From positions 1-64,000 of the forward strand of contig JAGCXN010000044.1 in NCBI GenBank assembly GCA_017961265.1: a stretch of 64,000 bases of DNA, read 5' to 3'. The position numbers and the translations under genes were made by a program. Of the stretch, positions 7,509 through 15,232 are shown in pieces; positions within the stretch are counted from its first letter, which is position 1, and every line of letters begins with the position of its first letter. Origin of the DNA: Bacteroidales bacterium (lineage in GTDB: Bacteria > Bacteroidota > Bacteroidia > Bacteroidales > WCHB1-69). Under the pieces are notes generated by a model that was not told where the DNA came from, did not search any database, and saw nothing but the letters and a program-made list of their open reading frames with translations.

Positions 7509-8318
7509 ATGAACACCATCGCCTACGAAATCGACGGGCAGCGCACCGAGCTGGAGTTTCCATCCACATTGGCCGAAATGAACGGCGAACAGCTTGTTGC
7601 CGCCGTCCGCAATATGCTTTCCGGTGAGGACATCCCTCTGTCCGACCTTGCCGTGCTTACGGGCGTGCCCACCGAAACGTTGGAGCTTTTCAGCCCGTTC
7701 CAACTCTACAGTCTCCGGGAGATGTTCACCTTCCTGCACGATGCCGACCGCGAAGCCCTCAACTTCCGTGAGTGGAAGATACCCACCATCACCGTGAACG
7801 GCACCACGTGGTACGGTCCGATGAGCAACTTCGCCAACATCACATGGGAGGAGTTCGTGTATGTGGACCAGTGCTTCCTCAACGGACTGCACCGTCCGAT
7901 GGTGGCCGCACTGTTCCGTCCGGAGCGCGACGGCTACAACGGAGAAACCGACCGCCGCATCCCGTTCACCACCTTCGGCACCGCCAACCGCTACGAGCTG
8001 CTGGGAGAACCCGACCCCGCACTCCAGACTGCCATCCTGCTCAACTATGTGGCCATGCGCCGCGCCTCCCTCGAAGAGGCCTACCCGCAGCTCTTCCCGC
8101 AACACGGATCCGAACCCGATGACACCCACGAGGCCGACTTCACCGACGAAGATCCGGAAGCCGCCGACACCCCATCCGGAAACTTCAGTTGGACGGGCGT
8201 GCACCGGAACTTGCTCGGCGACAACATCCAGGATGAAGATAAATACCTGCACCTGAACGTGCATACCGTGCTGAACCGCCTGAACCAGCTGATTATCGAC
8301 AATCGCAAACGCCATTGA
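7509..8318 (+). CDS. Phage protein, possible tail assembly chaperone
   Basis: A 269-residue protein. Residues 1-60 have an ERTELEF / NGEQLVAAVRNML pattern and the C-terminal third is acidic (DTHEADFTDEDPEAAD), then a basic end. Two genes before the tape measure, this is where tail assembly chaperones usually sit. No slippery heptamer was identified, and the next gene begins in another frame 2 bp after the stop, so it is not an obvious frameshift pair. Function is inferred from location only. Confidence 0.45.
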   Translation: MNTIAYEIDGQRTELEFPSTLAEMNGEQLVAAVRNMLSGEDIPLSDLAVLTGVPTETLELFSPFQLYSLREMFTFLHDADREALNFREWKIPTITVNGTTWYGPMSNFANITWEEFVYVDQCFLNGLHRPMVAALFRPERDGYNGETDRRIPFTTFGTANRYELLGEPDPALQTAILLNYVAMRRASLEEAYPQLFPQHGSEPDDTHEADFTDEDPEAADTPSGNFSWTGVHRNLLGDNIQDEDKYLHLNVHTVLNRLNQLIIDNRKRH

Positions 8319-8320
8319 TT

Positions 8321-8833
8321 ATGGACGAACACATTATGACCGATGCGGAATTTTTCCAGCGTGCCAAACAATGGGCCGACACAGTGCGCCGCCAGGCGAA
8401 AGCCGCAGCCGCCGGTTTTCCCAAGGGCAAGCAGAAAGCCACCCACACCTACAAGACCGGGCGGTATGCTGGCCAGGCCGAAGGCAAACTGAAAGACAAG
8501 ACCACCTACACGCTGCGCAAACGGTACGGCGACTTGGAGGCGGTGAGTTTCAAGATGCCCGTACACGGCATTTTCCGCGAGTATGGCGTGGGCAATGGGC
8601 AGCCGCGACACGGCATAGCCACCAAAAGCGGCAAAGCGGCATCGGGGCATACCTACATCCGGCGCAGCATGAGCGACTGGTTCCACGCACCGCTGGAACG
8701 CAACGTGGAAGCCCTCGGCGACCTCGTAGCCGACTACTACGGCGACAAGGTGCTGGTGGAGTTCAAGAGGTTGGAGACCAACACAGCCAATACAGCGAGC
8801 CATCAAGGGGTGGTGCAGGAGAAAAAACAATAA
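8321..8833 (+). CDS. HK97 gp10-like / minor tail protein candidate
   Basis: Using the ATG at 8321 gives 170 residues. The sequence is basic, with an N-terminal helix (AEFFQRAKQWADTVRRQAKAAA), a central beta region and the segment GIFREYGVGNGQPRHG, which resembles the loop found in gp10-like head-tail joining proteins. It ends just before a strong terminator, so it is the last gene of the upstream structural operon. Confidence 0.5.
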   Translation: MDEHIMTDAEFFQRAKQWADTVRRQAKAAAAGFPKGKQKATHTYKTGRYAGQAEGKLKDKTTYTLRKRYGDLEAVSFKMPVHGIFREYGVGNGQPRHGIATKSGKAASGHTYIRRSMSDWFHAPLERNVEALGDLVADYYGDKVLVEFKRLETNTANTASHQGVVQEKKQ

Positions 8834-8858
8834 AAATAAACTTATTGGTTGATTATTT

Positions 8859-8896
8859 CAAAGAAAACCGGCCTCGACTGAGGCCGGTTTTCTTTG
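8859..8896. terminator. Strong, symmetric Rho-independent terminator
   Basis: A perfect 17-bp stem (8859-8875 with 8880-8896) and a GACT loop, with A-rich and T-rich arms (AAAGAAAA and TTTTCTTT). It can act on both strands. It ends the 4591-8833 operon and also lies downstream of the minus-strand 30-residue peptide gene. Confidence 0.9.
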
Positions 8897-8922
8897 TCCC
8901 AAACGGTTTCGTACCGTTGGTG

Positions 8923-8930
8923 TATCTTTG
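8923..8930 (+). promoter_or_regulatory. -7 box candidate for the tape measure operon
   Basis: TATCTTTG (followed by C) matches the Bacteroidota -7 consensus. It lies just after the terminator and 179 bp before the tape measure ATG, so transcription of the distal tail genes could restart here. No well-spaced TTG was found upstream. Confidence 0.4.
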
Positions 8931-8945
8931 CATTACAATCACAAA

Positions 8946-9038
8946 CTATTTTGGAAGACCCGATGAATTACCAGGAATCTTTTCGACCAGTTTAAGTCCG
9001 ATGTAAAAAACGAGAAGGGTTCCAATTATTTCTAACAT
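8946..9038 (-). CDS. 30-residue membrane peptide in a moron-like cassette
   Basis: An ATG at 9038 opens a 30-codon frame ending TAG at 8946. Residues 3-18 (EIIGTLLVFYIGLKLV) form one short transmembrane helix and the tail is polar and proline-containing. It has its own Bacteroidota promoter 23 bp upstream and a strong terminator 50 bp downstream, and it points against the phage operon. This is the layout of a moron gene, which would be expressed in the lysogen. No homology is recognised. An envelope role such as superinfection exclusion is only a hypothesis. Confidence 0.55.
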   Translation of the reverse strand: MLEIIGTLLVFYIGLKLVEKIPGNSSGLPK

Positions 9039-9060
9039 TGTCTTTTATTTTTTTACGGTG

Positions 9061-9092
9061 CAAAGTTATAAAAAATATATTACAAAAATCAA
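9061..9092 (-). promoter_or_regulatory. Bacteroidota promoter for the 30-residue peptide
   Basis: On the minus strand the -7 box TAACTTTG (9061-9068, followed by C) is preceded, after 21 bp, by TTG (9090-9092). Spacing and sequence match the consensus. Only AT-rich sequence lies between it and the tape measure start. Confidence 0.6.
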
Positions 9093-9108
9093 TTTTTGAA
9101 AAAAAAAT

Positions 9109-12100
9109 ATGGCAAAGGAAATCAATAAGCGGATAAACGTATGGGTAAACGGAAAAGAAGTCGAAAATAACATTAAATCCATTCGGTCTGCGATGCTTCA
9201 TTTGACGAACCAGCTGAACAAAATGGAAATCGGTTCGGCTGAATATATTAAGACATCAGAAGATTTGCGCAAACTAAAGGGAATTTATGATGAGCATTGT
9301 AAGTCCCTTAGAATGACTGGAGATGAACTCGAAAAAAACTCAGAAAGGACACGAAATAATATCATAATGTATGGTGGCTTGTCTGCTGCTTTGCAAGGTG
9401 CTTCCTCCTTATTACAACGTTTCGTTGCGTCCACGCAAGAGTATGTGGAGGCCTACGCCACGCTGGATGACGCGATGAGTGCTGTGCAGAAGACCACGGG
9501 AATGACCCGTGAAGAGGTGGAAGGGTTGCATAAGTCGTTGAAAAGCATTGACACCCGCACTTCCACCAATGAACTGCTGAAAATTGCCGAAATCGGAGGC
9601 CGTATGGGGTTGGCCAAAGACCAGATTCAAGGTTTCACCGAGGCAGTCAATAAAGCCAATGTCGCCTTGGGTGATTCGTTCCAAGGTGGTGCTGAAGAGA
9701 TTTCCTCCATTCTTGGCAAAATCAGTCTTGCCTACAAAGAAACCCGCGATCAGGACATTGGAAAATCGCTCACCCAGATAGGCTCCGCGCTCAATGAGGT
9801 GGGAGCTTCAGCCAACGCCACTGAAGGCAATATTGCCGCCTTTGTACAAAGGGTGGGAAGTATGCCCGAAGTGTTCCGTCCCACAGTTCAACAGGCCGTG
9901 GCACTTGGGGCTGCCTTTGAAGAAAGTTCCATTGATGCGGAAGTGGCCAGTCGTGCCTTTGGCATCGTAATGATGAAAGCCTCCACCAATGTAAAGGCCT
10001 TTGCCACTGTAATGCGCCGTCCGGCGGAAGAGATCCAAAATCTCATCAACACAAATCCCGCACAATTCTTTGTGGAGTTCGCCGCGTCGCTCAAAGGGAT
10101 GGAGGCCACAGAAGTGGGTGCTGTACTCAAAGATTTGAAACTGAACGCCGATGGTGTGAACAAAATCATTGGCGCAATGAGTACAAGCACGGAACGCTTC
10201 ACTGAGATTCTGAACACCTCCAACACCGCCTTTTCCGAGGCCATCTCCCTTGACAAGGAATATTCCGTAGTAAATGAAAATGCCGCCGCGAAACTGGAGA
10301 AAGCGAAAAAGAGGATGCAGGAGGCACGGGAAGAGATGGGGCAACAGCTTATTCCCATATTGACAACTCTTTATAATGTTTTAAGTAAAGCCGCAGGAGG
10401 TGTATCATCGCTTACCGAGTGGTTCCTAAAACATAAAGTTGTACTTGGAACTATCATAAGTATCGTCGGTTTATATATCACTACTATCGTTACTGCAAGA
10501 TTGAAAACAATAGCATTGACCGCAGTACAAAAACTCGCCACCATCGCCACAAAAGCACACACAGTTGCTGTTTATGCCCTGGCTGCCGCACAAGCACTTG
10601 CTCACAAAAACACAGGAAGAGCCACAGCTGCTTTTACTGTATTGGCACGAAAGGTTCCAGAAGCTACACGCGCGATTCGCGCCCTCAGTATAGCGACGAA
10701 AGGGCTTATAGCCATAGGCCTCGCATACGGTCTTTACAAAGCAGCAGAAGCAGCAGTTGAGTATTCTCAAAAGCTACAGCACGCACGAAATCACACTGAT
10801 GAGATGGATGCTGCTTATCGGAACTTTATGGAACATGCCGATGAATACACACAAAAACAACGCAATCTTGTAGAGGAACTTGTGGATTTGATTCACGATG
10901 AAAATGCAGGATATAACGAAAAAGCAGAAGCCATCAACAAACTGAAAGAAATCATACCCGGCTACAATGCCCTTTTGTCCGAAACTGGAGATTTGATATA
11001 TGAAAATGTTGACGCGATTACTGCTTTCACTGAAATCAGTGACCTCGCCAATCAAAAAAAAGCATTACAGGAAGGACTTAACGCACTAAAAAAGGAAAGG
11101 GATGATTTTTTTAAGGATAATGAGGAAAAGATCAAAGAATTCCAATCGAAAGATTGGAAAATGATGGAATGGAAAGTGCAAGGGAACTTCGTTCAGAAAA
11201 TATACGCTTCTTTTTGGCAGGCTACTCACATACGAAACGAGAGTTTCAAAAGTGCTGCAAGCGATGAGCTGCACCATATGAACACCTTGATTGATGAACA
11301 ATTTACTGAAATTCAGAACAAATCAAAGGAGATTGACAAAAAGATGGAAGCTCTGAAAGACAAATACAAAAAACCGAAGCAGGATTCCACCGCCACCGAC
11401 TCTCACACCACCGAAACCGAAGAGGAATCCAAAGAAAAGTTGAGAAAACGACAATCCTTCCTGAAGAAACTTGCAGAACAGGAGCGCAAGGACAGCGAGG
11501 AGGCTCTGAACGAGTGGGAAAAGATAAAAGCTCAGATCAAGGCGAAACATCAGGAACTTATTGACGAATCCATAGAGTTGTTCGGAAAGAACAACATATA
11601 CATCAAGCGGATACAAACCAGCGAAGCCAACGCCATCGCCGCTGCCGGACAGAAGTACCTCGAAAAGACGAAAGATTTCGTCACCAAGTTTGCCACCGAA
11701 CTCGACCAAATGCTGGCCGACACGCAGGGCGATAACGGCGAGCCACAGAGCCGACTCGTTGCCGCCATTGCCGGGAGCGACAAAGAGTGGGAGAAAGCCA
11801 TCGCTAAAGCGGAAGAGAACGCAAAAGCCCTTGAAAAGATTCTCAGCGATATGGACGAAAACGACCCTCTGTGGAACGATTTCGCCACACAGCTTGCTGC
11901 TGTACAAGACCAGATTGATGCTGCCCAACTTAAGCAGGTGGAAGCCCGTGCCGCCATTACCAAGAAGTTTGTGGAGGAAGAGATGAAGGGCTTGAAACAG
12001 CGTGAAAAGGAACAGCAGCGACAGATTGCGCTCAACAGGCAGGGCATCACCGAGGAACAGAAAGCCGCCCTCCAACGCCAGTGGAAGATTGACGATCTGC

Positions 12101-13164
12101 GGGAAGAGTACGATGTGGAAATCAAGTTGATGGAAGCCGCCCTTAAAGCTGCGGAAGCCAACAAAGACGCGGAAGGCATTGAGAACATCGAAAAGATGAT
12201 TGAAATGCTGAAGGAGCTGCGCAACAACGTGGAGGCCACCGTAGATGCCGGCACCAACGGCACGAAAAAGACCGGCAACGCCCTTATTGACCTGATGACC
12301 GGCGCACTCACCAATCCGCAGGAACGTTTCCGCGCCGTTCTCGACGTTATGCAGGACTTCGCCAATCGCGCCGCCGACATCTACCAGCAGATTGCCGATG
12401 CACAGCAGCAGTCGGCGGAACTGGATATGGAACGTTTCAACGACGCGCAGGATGCCAAAGCCCGCAAACTTCGGCAGCAGCTGGATGACGGTCTCATCTC
12501 CCAAAAGTACTACGACGCGCAGATGGAAAAGATGGAGGCGGAAAAGGAGCAGCGCGAAAAGAAGATGAAGCACGAACAGTTCGAGCGCGAACGGAAGTCG
12601 GCCATTGTGCAGGCACTGATACAGGGCGGTCTGGCCGTGGCACGCGGCTTTGCCGAATGGGGCTGGCCGGGCGGTCTTATTGTGGGCGCATTCACCACCG
12701 CCGAAACCGCAGCGCAGGTGGCACTCATTGCCTCGCAGGTGAACCCTTACGCCAAGGGTGGCTACATCCGCAAGAAACAGTTGGCTCTCGTGGGTGAGGA
12801 AGGTCAGGAATGGGTGGCATCCAACTCCCTGTTGGAAGACGAAGAGACCGCACCCGTCATCGCCGCCTTGGAGGAATACCAGCGCGGCAACCGCAACGCT
12901 CTGCGCCTCGTGGCACCCACACAGCCGGCGTGGAAAAACTTGTCCCAGTCCGCCTCGCAGATTTCCTCTACCTTTGCCTCCAACAGAACCCCGGTCGAAC
13001 ACCACTACTACCAGAGTGCCGGCACCGACGAACTGCTGAAGGAGGTAAAACAGATGAACCAGTTCCTTGCGGATCCGAAGAACCGGCAGGCATACATCAG
13101 CTACAAGATTCAGACCGAGGCACAGAAAAACAGGGATTTCATCAAACAAGCGGCAAGATTATGA
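9109..13164 (+). CDS. Phage tail tape measure protein
   Basis: At 1351 residues this is the longest gene of the prophage. Residues ~85-370 match the TP901-type tape measure core (TTGMTREEVEGLHKSLKSID, EIGGRMGL, SILGKISLAYKETRDQDIGK). Hydrophobic segments at about 440-470 and 535-548 flank a long helical region. The C-terminal third is an Ala/Glu/Lys-rich coiled coil followed by a Gly-rich hydrophobic stretch (IQGGLAVARGFAEWGWPGGL). It sets tail length and helps DNA delivery. It overlaps the next gene by 4 bp (ATGA). The first ~100 residues are more AT-rich in codon use than the rest. Confidence 0.9.
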   Translation: MAKEINKRINVWVNGKEVENNIKSIRSAMLHLTNQLNKMEIGSAEYIKTSEDLRKLKGIYDEHCKSLRMTGDELEKNSERTRNNIIMYGGLSAALQGASSLLQRFVASTQEYVEAYATLDDAMSAVQKTTGMTREEVEGLHKSLKSIDTRTSTNELLKIAEIGGRMGLAKDQIQGFTEAVNKANVALGDSFQGGAEEISSILGKISLAYKETRDQDIGKSLTQIGSALNEVGASANATEGNIAAFVQRVGSMPEVFRPTVQQAVALGAAFEESSIDAEVASRAFGIVMMKASTNVKAFATVMRRPAEEIQNLINTNPAQFFVEFAASLKGMEATEVGAVLKDLKLNADGVNKIIGAMSTSTERFTEILNTSNTAFSEAISLDKEYSVVNENAAAKLEKAKKRMQEAREEMGQQLIPILTTLYNVLSKAAGGVSSLTEWFLKHKVVLGTIISIVGLYITTIVTARLKTIALTAVQKLATIATKAHTVAVYALAAAQALAHKNTGRATAAFTVLARKVPEATRAIRALSIATKGLIAIGLAYGLYKAAEAAVEYSQKLQHARNHTDEMDAAYRNFMEHADEYTQKQRNLVEELVDLIHDENAGYNEKAEAINKLKEIIPGYNALLSETGDLIYENVDAITAFTEISDLANQKKALQEGLNALKKERDDFFKDNEEKIKEFQSKDWKMMEWKVQGNFVQKIYASFWQATHIRNESFKSAASDELHHMNTLIDEQFTEIQNKSKEIDKKMEALKDKYKKPKQDSTATDSHTTETEEESKEKLRKRQSFLKKLAEQERKDSEEALNEWEKIKAQIKAKHQELIDESIELFGKNNIYIKRIQTSEANAIAAAGQKYLEKTKDFVTKFATELDQMLADTQGDNGEPQSRLVAAIAGSDKEWEKAIAKAEENAKALEKILSDMDENDPLWNDFATQLAAVQDQIDAAQLKQVEARAAITKKFVEEEMKGLKQREKEQQRQIALNRQGITEEQKAALQRQWKIDDLREEYDVEIKLMEAALKAAEANKDAEGIENIEKMIEMLKELRNNVEATVDAGTNGTKKTGNALIDLMTGALTNPQERFRAVLDVMQDFANRAADIYQQIADAQQQSAELDMERFNDAQDAKARKLRQQLDDGLISQKYYDAQMEKMEAEKEQREKKMKHEQFERERKSAIVQALIQGGLAVARGFAEWGWPGGLIVGAFTTAETAAQVALIASQVNPYAKGGYIRKKQLALVGEEGQEWVASNSLLEDEETAPVIAALEEYQRGNRNALRLVAPTQPAWKNLSQSASQISSTFASNRTPVEHHYYQSAGTDELLKEVKQMNQFLADPKNRQAYISYKIQTEAQKNRDFIKQAARL

Positions 13165-14813
13165 TCAGTTTCCGTTCCAAACCATTCCGGATAGACTTTG
13201 CAGGCAACCGCCCGCGCTTCGGCATCAAGACACAGCCCTACGCCGTATCTGCCGTCAACGACTCGGTGACGTATGCCGTCTATCAGATTCCATACGTGGC
13301 TGGTGTTGTCAACACGCTGGCAATTGGCACCCCTTTCGGCGCGTTCACCCGCCGCATCCTCTCCTCTACCACTGCCACAACCAGCCCGCTGCACATCCGA
13401 GCCACTTCCGACCCCGACACTATGGCCGACCGCCTGATTGAACGCCTCTGCAACGATCCCGCGCTCACCAACGCTTACAGTGTGGAAGTGTGGACGGGAA
13501 CGGGGGCGAACAATTTGCCTTGCTGCTTTCTGCGATTTACAAGCAGGGAAAATTCAATCGGCTACCCAAACCTTGCATACCAACAGGACGGCACCGCCAT
13601 TTGGCAAATTGGAGGGCAGTCAGTACTCCAGCAATGGAGAGTCACCAACGGACGTACTGGAGTTCCCCGTGACAACTACCGCGTAACAGGTCGCTTCCTC
13701 ATCACACGGAAAGCCGACCAACGCGGCGACTACCTTGCCGAAAATCCGTCTGACGAGCGGCTTGAAACCCCGTCGTTCACCATTTGGGAGAATGGCGGCA
13801 CTGCCGTCATCGACACCCGGCTTCTGCAATCGTACTTCCATCGGATGGATCTGCCAACCTACGGTGAAACGCTCGGTGCGTACCCGCTCCATTTCAATAT
13901 GCTCCGTTACCGTTTGCGGATGGGTGACCAGTACGACGGGGATACTCCCCTACAGCACACCACCGGCGAACATATCCTGCTTAACGGCATCATCCGGCGC
14001 GAAGAGTTTGTAAGGAACGCCCCCGACTGGACCACCGACCCCGCCGACTTCCAGATTTCATCGGCCAACCGCCTTATCAACTGGGGCACTCCCCGACACG
14101 CCCGCGTGCGCCTGTTCCACGGCTGCGAGTACTATATGTATGTGGCCAACTTCACCGCAGCCACACGCACGCTATACGTCTCCATTGAAACCGGCGGCGG
14201 TTCAACCCACGCCGACAATCTAAAAGTACCGGCCAATACCATTGTGCGTATTCCTGTAGGCACAGATGCGCTGCCGTCCACCCTTGACATCGCCAATGAT
14301 TTTCGCTATACTGTTGATCTCAAAGGAACCCACGGCCCATTGGCCACACTACAGGTGGAATTGGAAGCGAAGCCATATTTCGGGCGTGTGCTGCTTTTAC
14401 AGAACCACCTCGGCGTTGCCGAGACCTTCGTCATCGACCACATCGTTTTCAGTCGGGAAACATCCGGCAACGAAGTCGTCATCAACGGTGAGCGGGCGGT
14501 GGAACTCTCGCAGCACAGCACACGGCTCACTCTCCGTACCGGCTACCACCCGAAGGAGGAAATGCGCCTGCTGGCCGACGCGTTCACGAACCCCGACAAC
14601 TACCTGCTTGACGGCACGCTGGCCTACCGCATTAACTTCATCCCCGGCGAACTTACCGTAACCGACGAAGGCGAGGATCTGCAAAGCGCGAAGGTGCAAG
14701 TGACACTTGGCAATCCCATACAAAGAAAGATTGAAGAAAAAGCCGTCATCCAGGCATTTGAGGACAGCGAGCGCACCGAAGACAACATTTATTTTGAAAG
14801 CATATTAAACTAA
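13161..14813 (+). CDS. Phage tail tip/baseplate protein, large
   Basis: The ATG at 13161 overlaps the tape measure stop, giving 550 residues. The sequence is beta-rich throughout, with no signal peptide or membrane segment. The position directly after the tape measure is where distal tail or hub proteins are encoded in siphophages. I do not recognise a named domain. The end (GELTVTDEGEDLQSAKVQVTL) looks like an Ig-like or oligosaccharide-binding strand set. Confidence 0.6.
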   Translation: MISFRSKPFRIDFAGNRPRFGIKTQPYAVSAVNDSVTYAVYQIPYVAGVVNTLAIGTPFGAFTRRILSSTTATTSPLHIRATSDPDTMADRLIERLCNDPALTNAYSVEVWTGTGANNLPCCFLRFTSRENSIGYPNLAYQQDGTAIWQIGGQSVLQQWRVTNGRTGVPRDNYRVTGRFLITRKADQRGDYLAENPSDERLETPSFTIWENGGTAVIDTRLLQSYFHRMDLPTYGETLGAYPLHFNMLRYRLRMGDQYDGDTPLQHTTGEHILLNGIIRREEFVRNAPDWTTDPADFQISSANRLINWGTPRHARVRLFHGCEYYMYVANFTAATRTLYVSIETGGGSTHADNLKVPANTIVRIPVGTDALPSTLDIANDFRYTVDLKGTHGPLATLQVELEAKPYFGRVLLLQNHLGVAETFVIDHIVFSRETSGNEVVINGERAVELSQHSTRLTLRTGYHPKEEMRLLADAFTNPDNYLLDGTLAYRINFIPGELTVTDEGEDLQSAKVQVTLGNPIQRKIEEKAVIQAFEDSERTEDNIYFESILN

Positions 14814-14818
14814 TAAGT

Positions 14819-15223
14819 ATGATCGACCTGATACAAAACAACGAACAATGGAGCGCAACAAGAGAAAAGCTCAATGAAGTAATCGCCACGGTAAACGTGC
14901 TTTCAGGTGAGTACACCGCAAAACCTGTGTTTTCGTCGGTTGACGCTGACTTTGGCGAAAGTAAAAAGATAGATGTTGCCGTCAAATATGTCAATAATGG
15001 CAACTGGCCAATGGAGCAGTTGGCTGTGGAAGTCAGCACCGAAGGATTTGAATCCGATCCTGACGTTCGCGTATTTGCTGCTGAAAAAAACATAACATCG
15101 GGCGGGGTATCGGAAGGTACGGTGAAAGTGAAAGTAACCGTAAATTTCAATGCAGAAGAGGAATACAGCGTCCGTGCAGTTTGGGCAGGCATGGTTACTT
15201 CAGAAGTGGTTGTTGCATCTTAA
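14819..15223 (+). CDS. Small tail protein with Ig-like fold
   Basis: A 134-residue protein. The N-terminal 30 residues are helical (NNEQWSATREKLNEVIATVN), and the rest has regular beta strands ending in a pattern (EGTVKVKVTVNFNAEEEYSVRAVWAGMVTSEVVV) typical of an immunoglobulin-like domain. It lies between two large tail-tip genes, so it is probably a virion decoration or tip component. The family is not known to me. Confidence 0.55.
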   Translation: MIDLIQNNEQWSATREKLNEVIATVNVLSGEYTAKPVFSSVDADFGESKKIDVAVKYVNNGNWPMEQLAVEVSTEGFESDPDVRVFAAEKNITSGGVSEGTVKVKVTVNFNAEEEYSVRAVWAGMVTSEVVVAS

Positions 15224-15232
15224 TCTGTCGCC

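Noticed and set aside
7035..8315. A 426-codon minus-strand open frame
   Set aside because: It runs opposite three well-supported phage genes and reflects their codon bias. It has no recognisable domain or start context.
11323..13149. A 608-codon minus-strand open frame
   Set aside because: It is antisense to the tape measure gene's coiled-coil region. The frame comes from GC-rich third positions and has no domain pattern.
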